DNA from: Azorhizobium sp965227945
GTDB taxonomy: Bacteria > Pseudomonadota > Alphaproteobacteria > Rhizobiales > Xanthobacteraceae
Direction: 5' to 3'
DNA length: 64,000 bases
Assembly: GCA_965227945.1 (NCBI GenBank)
Contig: CBDDGQ010000006.1
Coordinates: forward strand, 3,100,001-3,164,000
The position numbers and the translations under genes are program-made. Numbering within the stretch: the first letter of the stretch is position 1; the number at the start of each line of letters is the position of its first letter. The notes beneath the pieces are model-generated. The model was not told the DNA's origin and did no database searches. It saw only the letters and a list, made by a program, of their open reading frames with translations. Of this stretch, positions 40,009 to 48,679 are shown piece by piece.

Positions 40009-40992
40009 ATGCCGAAGTATGTGTTCAACGCCGCGCTCCTGGCGCAGGCGGAGCAGGCGCTTGCCCGTCGCTCCGCGATGGACCTGATCGCGAAGCTGCC
40101 GATGGCGCGCGCCGGCGGCCGGCCGGACAAGGGATGGTATAATTTCAGCAACACCACTGAAGATGAGACGGACATCCTGATCTACGACGAGATCGGGTTC
40201 TGGGGCATCGACGCATCCGGGTTCATTCGTGACCTCGCTTCGGTCAAGTCGCCGACGATCAACGTTCGGATCAACTCGCCGGGCGGTTCGGTGTTCGACG
40301 GCATCGCCATCTACAACTCGCTGGCTCAGCACTCGGCGAAGATCGTGGTCCACATCGACGGATGGGCGGCATCGATCGCCTCGGTGATCGCAATGGCGGG
40401 CGACGAGATCCGCATCAGCGAAGCCGCACAGATCATGATCCATCAACCGTGGTCGTTCGTCGTCGGACCGGCTGCGGACATGCGCAAGGAAGCCGACATC
40501 CTCGACAGCCTCGAGGAGGCGATCACCGATGTCTATGTGGCGCGCACCGGCGGCGATCGAGGGCAGATCTCCGCGTGGGTGAAAGCCGAGACATGGTTCA
40601 AGGGCAAGGCTGCCGTCGATGCCGGGTTCGCCGACGAGTTGGTCCCGTTGAAACAGAACAAGGCGGCCGCGCCGGCTGCGCGCCTCGGCAGCGAGTTCTT
40701 CGCCAGCATCTTTCCGAACCTCCCGCAGGAGATCCGCGGCAATATCAAGGTCCCGTCGCCGGCTGCGGCGATCACGACCAAACGCGAATTCGAGGATGCC
40801 CTCAGCGAGTGCATGGGATTTTCCGGCGCCCGTGCGAAGGCCATCGCGAATGAAGGCTTCAAGACGAAGGAACCCCCGGGCGGGGCCAGGTCTGAAGCCA
40901 CACCCGACGCTGAACTTCCGGGCGAAGCAGTGAAGCGGGCCACGGCAGCCGCCGCCATCCGGCTTGCGGCGATGACTTTCCCTCATCTTTGA
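40009..40992 (+). CDS. ClpP-like (S14) head maturation protease
   Basis: In 327 residues the ClpP fold is clear: INSPGGSVFDG, Ser122 in DGWAASIAS, His145 in IMIHQPW and acidic residues in the following helices. It cleaves the capsid delta domain and itself during prohead maturation. The C-terminal 120 residues beyond the protease (NLPQEIRGNIKV, CMGFSGARAKAIA) may act as scaffold. It is followed by the capsid gene. Confidence 0.92.
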   Translation: MPKYVFNAALLAQAEQALARRSAMDLIAKLPMARAGGRPDKGWYNFSNTTEDETDILIYDEIGFWGIDASGFIRDLASVKSPTINVRINSPGGSVFDGIAIYNSLAQHSAKIVVHIDGWAASIASVIAMAGDEIRISEAAQIMIHQPWSFVVGPAADMRKEADILDSLEEAITDVYVARTGGDRGQISAWVKAETWFKGKAAVDAGFADELVPLKQNKAAAPAARLGSEFFASIFPNLPQEIRGNIKVPSPAAAITTKREFEDALSECMGFSGARAKAIANEGFKTKEPPGGARSEATPDAELPGEAVKRATAAAAIRLAAMTFPHL

Positions 40993-41003
40993 AGGAGATC
41001 CAG

Positions 41004-42254
41004 ATGGATCCCGAATTGAAGGCCGCCCTCGATGCTCTGGGCACGACCCAGGCGAAAGCCATCGAAGCGCAACAGAAGGCGACTGATGAACTGCGGGCCG
41101 CGCATGAAGCGGACATCAAGAAGCGCGACGCGCTCTATGATGATCGGATTGCGAAGCTGCAGGCCGAGCTCGACAAGTTCGAGCCCCTCAACAAGGTGCT
41201 TCTCGACGCGGAGAAGCGCGCCGAGAAGGCCGAACTCGATCGGAAGGAGCAGCAGGAGCAGCTCGACCGGATCGAGGCGTCCATGAATCGCCCGGGCACC
41301 GGCGATCACGACGACCCGAAGGCGACCGCGCAGCGCGCCGCCTTCTTCGATCATGCCCGCTTTGGCCTGGAGCGCATGCAGCAGGAGCGCAAGAACGTCC
41401 TCACGGTGTCGGACGACACCGGCGGCGGCTATCTTGCCCCCAGCGAATACGTCATGGAGATCCTGAAGGCGGAGATCGAGTACTCGCCGTTCCGTTCGGT
41501 GGTTCGCACCCGTACGACCTCGGCCAAGTCCGTCCAGCTTCCGAAGCGCACCGGGGTCTTCGCGGCGCGGTGGACCGGCGAGATCGAGCAGCGCAGCGAG
41601 ACCGTTGGCCTGGCCTACGGCCTGGAGGACGTGCCGGTTCATGAGCTGACGGCCGAGGTCTATGTCTCGGCCGCCAACCTCGAGGACTCCGCGTTCGACA
41701 TCGAGGCCGAGCTCACCGCCGAGTTCGGCGAGCAGTTCGGCGTCGCTGAAGGCATGGCCATGGTCTCCGGGGCCGGGACCAAGAAGCCCGAAGGTATGCT
41801 GATCGCCGTCGGCACCGTTGGCACCAAGAGCGGCGATGCCACGAATATCACGGCGGACGGCATCATCAATCTCAAGTACGGGATCAAGACGGCCTACGCC
41901 CGCCGGGGCCTGTTCGCCATGAACCGCACCTCCCTCGCGGCAGTGCGGAAGCTCAAGGACCTGCAGAACAACTACATCTGGCAGCCCGGCCTCGCGCAGG
42001 GTCGCCCGAACAGCATCGACGGTGACCCCTATATCGAGGCGCCCGACATGCCCGACATCGCCGCCGGCTCCAAGCCGATCCTCTTCGGCGATCTGATGCG
42101 CGCCTACACGCTCGTGGACCGCATCTCCATGGCGGTGGTCCGCGATGGTCTCACCCGCGCCTCTTTCGGTCAGGTGAAGTTCGTCGCGCGCCGGCGCGTG
42201 GGCGGCCAGGTGGTCCTGCCCGAAGCCATTGGCGTGATGACCGTCAGCGCCTGA
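41004..42254 (+). CDS. HK97-type major capsid protein
   Basis: ATG 41004 follows GAAGGAG. Of 416 residues the first about 100 are a charged coiled coil (the delta/scaffolding domain). The fold then shows DDTGGGYLAPSEYVMEIL, VRTRTTSAKSVQLPKRTG (N-arm/E-loop), and VLPEAIGVM at the end. The protease upstream would remove the delta domain. Confidence 0.94.
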   Translation: MDPELKAALDALGTTQAKAIEAQQKATDELRAAHEADIKKRDALYDDRIAKLQAELDKFEPLNKVLLDAEKRAEKAELDRKEQQEQLDRIEASMNRPGTGDHDDPKATAQRAAFFDHARFGLERMQQERKNVLTVSDDTGGGYLAPSEYVMEILKAEIEYSPFRSVVRTRTTSAKSVQLPKRTGVFAARWTGEIEQRSETVGLAYGLEDVPVHELTAEVYVSAANLEDSAFDIEAELTAEFGEQFGVAEGMAMVSGAGTKKPEGMLIAVGTVGTKSGDATNITADGIINLKYGIKTAYARRGLFAMNRTSLAAVRKLKDLQNNYIWQPGLAQGRPNSIDGDPYIEAPDMPDIAAGSKPILFGDLMRAYTLVDRISMAVVRDGLTRASFGQVKFVARRRVGGQVVLPEAIGVMTVSA

Positions 42255-42315
42255 CGAATCCGGCGGCGCCCTGCGCGTCGCCGTCCTCATCCATCTCATA
42301 ATCGGAGACATCCCA

Positions 42316-42741
42316 ATGCAGCGGGATCTTCATCACAACATCAAGGTGGTGCCCTCGGTCTCGCCCGTGGCAGTCGGTGTGACCGGCACCGGGCAGACCG
42401 GGAAGCCGGTCGACCGCCGCGGCTACCAGGGCGTCGAGATTCTCGTGTCCTACGGCTCGATCACGGCCACCAATGCGGCCTTCACCGTCGTCGTGAAGGA
42501 AGGTGACGCCACCGGCGCGCTCACCTCCGTGGCTGACGCGGACCTGCTCGGCCTCGAAACCGATCTGTCCCCCGCAGCCGGCGCGCGGGTGTCCGGCACC
42601 AACAAGAACGTCGCCAAGAAGATCGGATACATCGGCACCAAGAGCTATGTGTCCGCTTCGGTGAAGTCCACGGTCACGGCAGCCACGCCCGTGGCCGCGA
42701 CCGTGGTGCTCTCGCACCCCATTCACGCCCCGGCGTCCTGA
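42316..42741 (+). CDS. Probable head decoration protein
   Basis: The 141-residue product starts MQRDLHHNIKVVPSVSPVAV and is beta-rich with many Thr, Val and Gly (RRGYQGVEILVSYGSITA, AAFTVVVKEGD). Proteins of this kind directly after the capsid gene decorate the shell. Assigned mainly by position and composition. Confidence 0.65.
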   Translation: MQRDLHHNIKVVPSVSPVAVGVTGTGQTGKPVDRRGYQGVEILVSYGSITATNAAFTVVVKEGDATGALTSVADADLLGLETDLSPAAGARVSGTNKNVAKKIGYIGTKSYVSASVKSTVTAATPVAATVVLSHPIHAPAS

Positions 42742-42760
42742 CCGGCGCAGCGAAGCGCTC

Positions 42761-42782
42761 GGCGCCGGGCCTCCCCGGCGCC
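42761..42782 (+). terminator. Hairpin after the capsid/decoration genes
   Basis: GGCGCCGGG (42761-42769) pairs with CCCGGCGCC (42774-42782), followed by GTCTCCTCAT rather than a T-run. It could attenuate transcription or stabilise the abundant capsid message before the less-needed downstream genes. Confidence 0.5.
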
Positions 42783-42804
42783 GTCTCCTCATAAGGATCG
42801 ACCC

Positions 42805-43530
42805 GTGACCGGCTCCCCCGCGCACGTCGCAATTCTGGGGCTCGGCCCTTCCCTCGGCACCTATGTCGATACCGTGAAGCGTCTTGGCTCGCGCCGAGCC
42901 TTCGCTGACGAGGTGTGGGGCATCAATGCGGCCGCCGACGTCATCATCTGCGACCGCGTGTTCCATATGGATGATGTTCGGGTTCAGGAAATTCGCGCGG
43001 CCGCGCGGCCGGAAAGCAACATCGCCAAGATGTTGCCATGGCTAAAGGCCCACGACGGCCCCATCTACACCAGCATTCCCCACCCCGATTATCCTGGCAC
43101 CGTGGCCTATCCGTTGGAGGATGTCGTCAACTCGTGCGGCGTCGCCTATTTCAATTCGACCGCGGCCTACGCGATCGCCTTCGCCACCCATATCGGGGTG
43201 CAGAAGCTGTCGATCTTCGGCTTCGACTTCACCTACCCGAAGGCCCATGACGCAGAGAAGGGGCGTGGCTGTGTCGAGTTCCATCTCGGCATTTTCAAAG
43301 CCCGCGGAGGGATCATCGGTCTTCCGCATGACACGTCGCTGATGGATGCGATCGCCTCGCAGGGGGACCGCCTTTATGGTTTCGACGGCGTGGTCATCGA
43401 TATCGAAGAGACCGATACCGGGGCCGTGGTGAAGATGTCCCCGCGCGCGCTGCCGACGGCTGATGAAATCGAGAAACGCTACGACCATTCGAAGCATCCC
43501 TCGCCCCACGTCGCCACGGAGAAGCGGTGA
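42805..43530 (+). CDS. MptE/DUF115-like phage protein
   Basis: The 241-residue protein opens with HVAILGLGPSLGTYV, the GPSL loop shared by MptE-like pyrophosphokinases and related sialyltransferase-fold proteins. VWGINAAADVIICDRVFHMDD and NSTAAYAIAFATHIGV, then KLSIFGFDFTYP, complete a Rossmann-like pattern. It lies in the head operon, where a small-molecule or glycosyl-transfer function is unexpected; it may modify virion proteins or host surface sugars. Role unknown. Confidence 0.6.
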   Translation: MTGSPAHVAILGLGPSLGTYVDTVKRLGSRRAFADEVWGINAAADVIICDRVFHMDDVRVQEIRAAARPESNIAKMLPWLKAHDGPIYTSIPHPDYPGTVAYPLEDVVNSCGVAYFNSTAAYAIAFATHIGVQKLSIFGFDFTYPKAHDAEKGRGCVEFHLGIFKARGGIIGLPHDTSLMDAIASQGDRLYGFDGVVIDIEETDTGAVVKMSPRALPTADEIEKRYDHSKHPSPHVATEKR

Positions 43531-43826
43531 TGCGCGCCGTCGTCAGAATGTCCTTCCCCTTGTCGCGGGACGGCATCAAAGTCGAGCTTGTGAAGGTGGG
43601 CGCCGTTGAAGAGATTCCTGACGCCCTGTTCCCTGGGCTTGAGGCCGCAGGCTTTGTCACGTCCAGTGACCATGACGCTCTGTCCCCTGACACGGAGCGC
43701 GAGCCCGCTGCTGCCGAGGACCTGCGGGTCAAGCATGCCGGCGGTGGGCGGTGGTGGCTCGTGCGGGGAGACGATCGCATCAGGGGGCCCTTCGGCAGCA
43801 AGGCCGAGGCGGAAGCCGCGCGATGA
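43530..43826 (+). CDS. Hypothetical head-operon protein
   Basis: ATG 43530 (or the adjacent GTG 43527) starts a 98-residue product. The C-terminal KHAGGGRWWLVRGDDRIRG then PFGSKAEAEAA is a small beta-hairpin-like motif seen in proteins that end with GxxxSKAEA. The stop overlaps the next start (ATGA). Confidence 0.65.
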   Translation: MRAVVRMSFPLSRDGIKVELVKVGAVEEIPDALFPGLEAAGFVTSSDHDALSPDTEREPAAAEDLRVKHAGGGRWWLVRGDDRIRGPFGSKAEAEAAR

Positions 43827-44455
43827 TCACGGATCTGCGCATCACCCAGGCCGCGCCAGACCGCGGGTTGCTGGCGATCGAGGATCTCCGCTCGGCGGCC
43901 GGCGTGTCCGGCAGCACGCAGGATGCGACCTTGATGAAGACCGGCATGGCCGTGGCGGACACGATCAGCGGCTGGTGTTGCATCGCCGGCGCCGGCATCG
44001 CGGCGCCCACCCTGCGCCAGGAGACCCTCGCCCAGACGTTCTGGCTGGATGGCCCGGTTGAGAGCCTGATCCTCGCGCGTCGCTTTCTCGGCACCATCAG
44101 CATCGTCGAGAATGGCGCGACGCTCGATGCCGCGGACTTTCTCGTCAACAGTCGGGCCGGCGTGCTGCGGCGGCTCCGCAACGGCGCGCCGTGCCCGTGG
44201 ACGCCGGGGACGGTGGTGGTGACCTATCAGGCCGGCTTTGCCGACGTGCCGACCGATCTGGCCGCGGTGGCGGCCGAGATGGTCTCGCGGCGTTCCGGCA
44301 CCGCGCGCGACCCCATGCTGAAGCGGGAGCGGGTGGACGTGGCCGGCATCGAGCAGGTCGAGCGCGAATATTGGGTGGACGCGGCCGCGGCCGTGGACAT
44401 CACCCCCGACATGGCGGACGTCCTCGGCCGCTACAAGACCATCCAGGTGGGCTGA
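43823..44455 (+). CDS. Head-tail connector protein (gp6-like)
   Basis: The 210-residue product is coupled on both sides. The pattern LARRFLGTISIVENG, VVVTYQAGFADVPTDLAAV and AAEMVSRRSGTARDP is typical of phage connector/adaptor proteins (HK97 gp6 family), where YxAGxxxxPxxL precedes a helical stretch. It forms the ring below the portal. Confidence 0.82.
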   Translation: MITDLRITQAAPDRGLLAIEDLRSAAGVSGSTQDATLMKTGMAVADTISGWCCIAGAGIAAPTLRQETLAQTFWLDGPVESLILARRFLGTISIVENGATLDAADFLVNSRAGVLRRLRNGAPCPWTPGTVVVTYQAGFADVPTDLAAVAAEMVSRRSGTARDPMLKRERVDVAGIEQVEREYWVDAAAAVDITPDMADVLGRYKTIQVG

Positions 44456-44841
44456 TGCGGCTCGACGACAGCCCGGAAGGCATGATCGCCCGCCTGGACG
44501 CCGCGCTGGCGCGCCGGGGGCAGAGGATCACGCTCAAGCGGATGTCCGGCACCGGCCAGGCGCGCACGTCCACCAATGTCGACTGCCGCGCCTTCGTACG
44601 CGATTTCGAACCGTCCGAACTGGTCAACGGCATGGTGCAGGGCGCCTCCGAGGTCGTCATCTCCCCCAGCGAGATCATCGCCAGCGGATGGGAGAGTGGC
44701 CGCGACGCTGGACAGGATGCCCGAGTGCCTATGGCGGGCAACATGATGACGATCCGGGGCAAGGATCGCCGTGTGAAGGCGGCGGAACCCTTCTATGCGC
44801 GCGACACGCTGGTGCGGATCCGGATCACCGTGGAGGGCTGA
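44455..44841 (+). CDS. Head closure / head-tail adaptor-like protein
   Basis: The 128-residue protein starts MRLDDSPEGMIARLDAALAR. The beta-rich body (QRITLKRMSGTGQARTS, VDCRAFVRDFEPSEL, EVVISPSEI) resembles SPP1 gp16/HK97 gp7-type head closure proteins. Placed by order between connector and gp10-like protein. Confidence 0.72.
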   Translation: MRLDDSPEGMIARLDAALARRGQRITLKRMSGTGQARTSTNVDCRAFVRDFEPSELVNGMVQGASEVVISPSEIIASGWESGRDAGQDARVPMAGNMMTIRGKDRRVKAAEPFYARDTLVRIRITVEG

Positions 44842-45497
44842 TGGCCGTCACCTACAAGATCGACCCCATCGGCCGCGAAGAGATCCTGTTCCTGAGCCAG
44901 GACACAACGCCGGCGGCGCGCAGCGCCGCGCTGGCGGACTTCGCCCGGCAGAACCTCTCCGAGGCCCTGGCCAGCAACACGGCGGCCCTGGGCTGGACGC
45001 CGACCTATGACACGTTCGTGGATGGCCGCCGCGGCGCGTCCGAGGACCAGGTCCGGCCGGAAGGCGAGATCGTCTACGAATTCCACCTCATGAACGAGAT
45101 GTTCGAGTGGATCGGCGAGATGCTGGTCACCCATTCGCCGCATCGCTCCGGCCGATACCAGGACTCGTTCGTGTTCACCGCCGACGGGACCGCCGTCGCC
45201 CCGGGCGCGGCCCTGCCGGACGCCGAGGAATACGCCTTCACCAACGTCCAGCCCTATGCCCGCAAGATCGAGCGCGGACTGTCCGACCAGACGCCGGACG
45301 GCGTCTTTCAGGTGGTGGCGGCGATGGCGCAAGGGCGGTTCGGAAACCTGGCGAAGATCCGCTTCGGTTTCCGGGCGCCGCTGTTCGGCGCGATCGAGGC
45401 ATGGGCGGCAACGACCGCGATGGAAAGCCCCTACCGCCGGGGCGTGAAGCGGGACGAGTGGCTGCGCCGGCAGCCGGCGATCGTCATCACGAGGTGA
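44841..45497 (+). CDS. HK97 gp10-like neck/tail-completion protein
   Basis: This 218-residue product starts at the base of the previous stop. THSPHRSGRYQDSFVF (residues about 97-112), the PYARKIERG motif near 140 and the RFGFRAP segment are typical of the HK97 gp10 family, which joins head and tail. It precedes two small neck genes. Confidence 0.8.
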   Translation: MAVTYKIDPIGREEILFLSQDTTPAARSAALADFARQNLSEALASNTAALGWTPTYDTFVDGRRGASEDQVRPEGEIVYEFHLMNEMFEWIGEMLVTHSPHRSGRYQDSFVFTADGTAVAPGAALPDAEEYAFTNVQPYARKIERGLSDQTPDGVFQVVAAMAQGRFGNLAKIRFGFRAPLFGAIEAWAATTAMESPYRRGVKRDEWLRRQPAIVITR

Positions 45498-45500
45498 GCC

Positions 45501-45809
45501 ATGTCGATGACCCTGGACGAAGCCCTGCTGGCCCATGACAGCGCGCTGCGGCGTATCCGTGAGCTCGAGGAGGCCCTGCGCATCAATCTCGTCGGTCAAC
45601 CCGCCACCAAAGCTGACATCGAGGCAGTCGTAGTCGCTCTGGAAGCGGGCATCGTTTTTCCGACACTAGTCGCCGCCAATCTGGTGAACGTGGCAGCGGA
45701 TGCGGATGCCATAACCGGCGTGGTCGAGTTCCGCTGGCTCCTCACGCGACCCAATACCGCTCCTGCGGTGGGGGATGTGATCCGCGGCAACATACCTGGT
45801 CCGTTCTGA
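45501..45809 (+). CDS. Small neck-region protein
   Basis: The 102 residues start MSMTLDEALLAHDSALRRIR with a helical, coiled-coil N-terminus; the second half is hydrophobic and Val/Ala-rich (VNVAADADAITGVVEFRWLL). Position suggests a neck or tail-completion accessory. Family unknown. Confidence 0.6.
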   Translation: MSMTLDEALLAHDSALRRIRELEEALRINLVGQPATKADIEAVVVALEAGIVFPTLVAANLVNVAADADAITGVVEFRWLLTRPNTAPAVGDVIRGNIPGPF

Positions 45810-46222
45810 TGGCTTCCGGTGCTGTGAAGGCCGCCGTCCGGGCCCGCCTGGCGGATCATTGGACCCGGTGCGAGGTCTTCTACGCCAACGGCCCGGAGAC
45901 CGAGGTGCCCACCGGCGGCACGGTGTTCCTGGCGGTCCAGTTCCCGGTCTCCGGCGAGAGGCAGATCACCGTCGGTGCTCCGGGCGACAACGTGTTCCGG
46001 GAGGAGGGCGGCATCCGCTTCGTGCTCTCGATCCCGCGCGACGCCGGCACCGAGGATTATGACCCCTGGATGGACGAACTGGCGGCGCTGTTCCGCGCCA
46101 AGCAGTTCGGCGTCGTCACCACCTATGCCCCGTCCTCGGCCGTCCTCGACGACCGCAATGCCGACGGCGCCTATTTCAAGATGGCCATGGCGGTCCCGTA
46201 TTCCGCGGACCTCCTAGCCTGA
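45809..46222 (+). CDS. Tail terminator-like protein
   Basis: The 137-residue protein starts MASGAVKAAVRARLADHW and has the beta pattern FLAVQFPVSGERQITVGAP, GGIRFVLSIPR and DDRNADGAYFKMAMAVPY, matching DUF4128-like tail terminators that cap the tail tube. It precedes the tail tube gene. The 164 bases after it contain no gene. Confidence 0.78.
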   Translation: MASGAVKAAVRARLADHWTRCEVFYANGPETEVPTGGTVFLAVQFPVSGERQITVGAPGDNVFREEGGIRFVLSIPRDAGTEDYDPWMDELAALFRAKQFGVVTTYAPSSAVLDDRNADGAYFKMAMAVPYSADLLA

Positions 46223-46386
46223 CCCTGATCCCGCGTCTGCGGGCCGCCCACATGCTCCTTGGGCAAGAGCAGCCGCCAACTTCGAGATGAAGTCGGCATT
46301 CCCAGCCGGATCCCGGTGCGCGGCCCCGCCGCCACCGACCACCAGCGTCGTGATGACGCCGGCCTTCCCAGATGGAGCCCCCTATC

Positions 46387-47856
46387 ATGGCTTTGCAGAG
46401 CACCAATCGCGTGCGCGTCGGGCGCGTGCGCGAAACGACCTATGGCGTCGTTCCCGCCGCGCCCGCGTTCAAGGCACAGCGCCTGACGAGCAATGCCCTC
46501 GCCGGCAATCCGCAGACCACGGTCTCCAATGAGATCCGGTCGGACCGGCAGGTCACGGATCTGAGCCTCACCGGCGTCCAGGCCGGCGGCAATCAGGCCG
46601 GCGAGCTCTCGTTCGCCGCCGCCGATGATGATTTCGAGGAGGCCCTGCAGGGCACCTGGCTGAACAAGCCCTCGATCACCGTCCTCACCGCTGACTCCGA
46701 GATCTCCGACGTCTCGGCGACCACCCTCACGGTCGCATCGGGCGGGGCCGCCTTCAAGGTCGGCCACATCTGCCTCCTGTCGGGATTCCCCACCACTGCC
46801 AACAACAAGCTGGCCCGTGTGGCCAGCGCCACCGCAACGTCGGTGGCCTTCGCTGCATCCAGTTTCACGGTGGAGACCGCTCCGATTCCGGTCGGAGCCA
46901 ATCTCCGTGCCGTGGGATTTGAAGGCGCTCTGGGCGACATGGTGGCCACCGTCACCGGCGGCAACGCGCTCACGTCGACCGCGCTCGATTTCACCACCCT
47001 CGGACTCTCGAAAGGGGAATGGGTGAAGATCGGCGGCGGCTCGGCCGCGTCGGCTTTCGCGGCGTCGGCCAACAATGGCTGGGCCCGCGTATCGAACATC
47101 TCCGCCAATCGGCTGTCGTTCGGCATCGTGCCGACGGGGTGGTCCGCTGACACAGGCACGGGCAAGCAGATCCAGGTGTTCGCCGGCGACTTCCTGACCA
47201 ACGGCACGAACCTCATCTCCAGCGTGTTCGAACGCCAGTATCTCGACCATTCCCCCGTCACCTATGAATATCTGACCGGGCAGTGCATCGATCAGCTTTC
47301 GGTGTCGATCCAGCAGCAGGCGGTCGTCACTTACGAGGTGACCTGGATCGGCTCCAGTGCGACCACCACGACCACGCGCACGGCCGGCGCCACCGATATT
47401 GCAGCCCCGACCAAGCAGGTGCTCAACGCCTCCGCGGATGTCGGGCGCATCGCGTTCGATGGCGCCGCCATCACCGGTCCGAATTTTGTGCTCAAGGCCG
47501 ACATCGCCATCAACAACAATCTGGGCCGGCAGAATGCGGTGGGTTCCCTCTCCGCCGTCGGCATGAGGAATGGCGAGTTCGGCGTGACCGGGACCCTGGA
47601 GACCTATTTCGGCGACGCCAGCATTCTCTCGAAGATCATGGGTAATACCCTGACGTCCTTCGATATGCGCGTCGGCCGCACCGACGGCGGGAAGGAGAAG
47701 CTCGCCTTCGATCTTCCCGCAATCAAGATGTCGTCGGGCTCTCCGAGCGTCAGCGGGAAGAACGCGGACGTGACCATCTCCGCCGGATTCCAGGCGATCA
47801 TGGACCCCGTCCTCGGCTTCACCATGTCGATCGGGCGCTTCTGGTACACGCCCTGA
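46387..47856 (+). CDS. Major tail tube protein
   Basis: The 489-residue protein starts MALQSTNRVRVGRVRETTYG; GVVPAAPAFKAQRLTSN and NEIRSDRQVTDL near the N-terminus are typical of tail tube proteins from this siphovirus group, and the long Thr/Ser/Ala-rich beta region with an internal Ig-like part (about 95-170) is common. It is followed by the tail assembly chaperones. Confidence 0.82.
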   Translation: MALQSTNRVRVGRVRETTYGVVPAAPAFKAQRLTSNALAGNPQTTVSNEIRSDRQVTDLSLTGVQAGGNQAGELSFAAADDDFEEALQGTWLNKPSITVLTADSEISDVSATTLTVASGGAAFKVGHICLLSGFPTTANNKLARVASATATSVAFAASSFTVETAPIPVGANLRAVGFEGALGDMVATVTGGNALTSTALDFTTLGLSKGEWVKIGGGSAASAFAASANNGWARVSNISANRLSFGIVPTGWSADTGTGKQIQVFAGDFLTNGTNLISSVFERQYLDHSPVTYEYLTGQCIDQLSVSIQQQAVVTYEVTWIGSSATTTTTRTAGATDIAAPTKQVLNASADVGRIAFDGAAITGPNFVLKADIAINNNLGRQNAVGSLSAVGMRNGEFGVTGTLETYFGDASILSKIMGNTLTSFDMRVGRTDGGKEKLAFDLPAIKMSSGSPSVSGKNADVTISAGFQAIMDPVLGFTMSIGRFWYTP

Positions 47857-47917
47857 TCGTCCAGCCACCGCCGGCGGAGGGCGTCTCCTCCGCATCCCCA
47901 CAACACACAGGTGAGTC

Positions 47918-48340
47918 ATGGACGTTGCCAAGCTGAAGAAGGTTGGAAGCCGCGTGCTGAATGGCGGCTGGGTCAAGGATATCCCGTTGGACGGCTGCGG
48001 TGACCTGGCGCTCAAGGTGCGCGGCCGGGACAATGTGGACGCGCGCCGCCTGCGCACCCGGCTGGTCGAGGAACTGAGCCTTCCGCCCGGCGCCGACATC
48101 CCGCGGGAGGATCTCGACCGCATCGGCATCGAGGTCATCGCTGGGGCCATCCTCGTCGATTGGAACCTCACCTCCGAAGGCGCGGCGCTGCCCTGCAACG
48201 CGGAGACTGTGCAAGCCCTGCTGACGGACCCGGACTGCGGCCGCATGCTCTCGGAAGCCGCCCTCTACGCCTCTGCCGTGGTGGCGCAGATCGGCGCTGA
48301 GACCTTTGAGGACGCCGCAAAAAACTCCGAGACGCCCTGA
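47918..48340 (+). CDS. Tail assembly chaperone G
   Basis: The 140-residue product starts MDVAKLKKVGSRVLNGGW, is acidic and helical, and ends shortly after the slippery site at 48319-48325. It holds tape measure protein during tail assembly, as lambda gpG. A fraction of ribosomes shifts -1 to make the longer gpGT. Confidence 0.85.
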   Translation: MDVAKLKKVGSRVLNGGWVKDIPLDGCGDLALKVRGRDNVDARRLRTRLVEELSLPPGADIPREDLDRIGIEVIAGAILVDWNLTSEGAALPCNAETVQALLTDPDCGRMLSEAALYASAVVAQIGAETFEDAAKNSETP

Positions 48341-48672
48341 TCTGGCAACTGGATTGGGGCGGCAAGGCCGAGGCCATCCTCCTGGCCGCCGGCCCGGAGG
48401 GCGAAAACCTGCCCTTCATGCAGGACCGGGTGACGCCCGATCCCCGGCACCTCACCGTGTGGAGTGCCTTCTTCGATCTCTGCGGCGACCGGCCGGCCGG
48501 GATGGGCTTCGTGGGCCAGATCCCGTTCTCCGCGGTCGACCGCTATGCCGCTCGCTACGGCATCACCGACATCGATGAATTCGAGACGTTCCAATCGCTC
48601 CTGCGGGTGATGGACGCCGCCTACGTGCGGCGCGCCGCAGACCAGATCGAAGCCGCGTCCCGCCGCCGATAG
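47918..48672 (+). CDS. Tail assembly chaperone GT, frameshift product
   Basis: The -1 product is 251 residues: gpG up to Asn at the heptamer, then the T domain LRDALIWQLDWGGKAEAILL to FQSLLRVMDAAYVRRAADQI. The T domain has no good independent start near its 5' end (an internal ATG at 48418 is too far in), which supports synthesis by frameshifting. T recruits the tube protein in lambda-like tail assembly. Confidence 0.82.
48319..48325 (+). promoter_or_regulatory. Programmed -1 frameshift site A AAA AAC
   Basis: The heptamer A AAA AAC is in the correct phase: zero-frame codons gcA AAA AAC. Shifting back one base continues without stop as KKLRDALIWQLDWGG through to 48672. The site lies 13 bases before the zero-frame TGA. 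This is the classic efficient slippery heptamer used in gpG/gpGT genes. Confidence 0.88.
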
Positions 48673-48679
48673 GACAACC

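Noticed and set aside
46171..48246. A 691-codon leftward frame opposite tail tube and chaperone genes
   Set aside because: Composition is Arg/Gly-rich as expected from antisense GC-rich DNA and it conflicts with well-supported tail genes.
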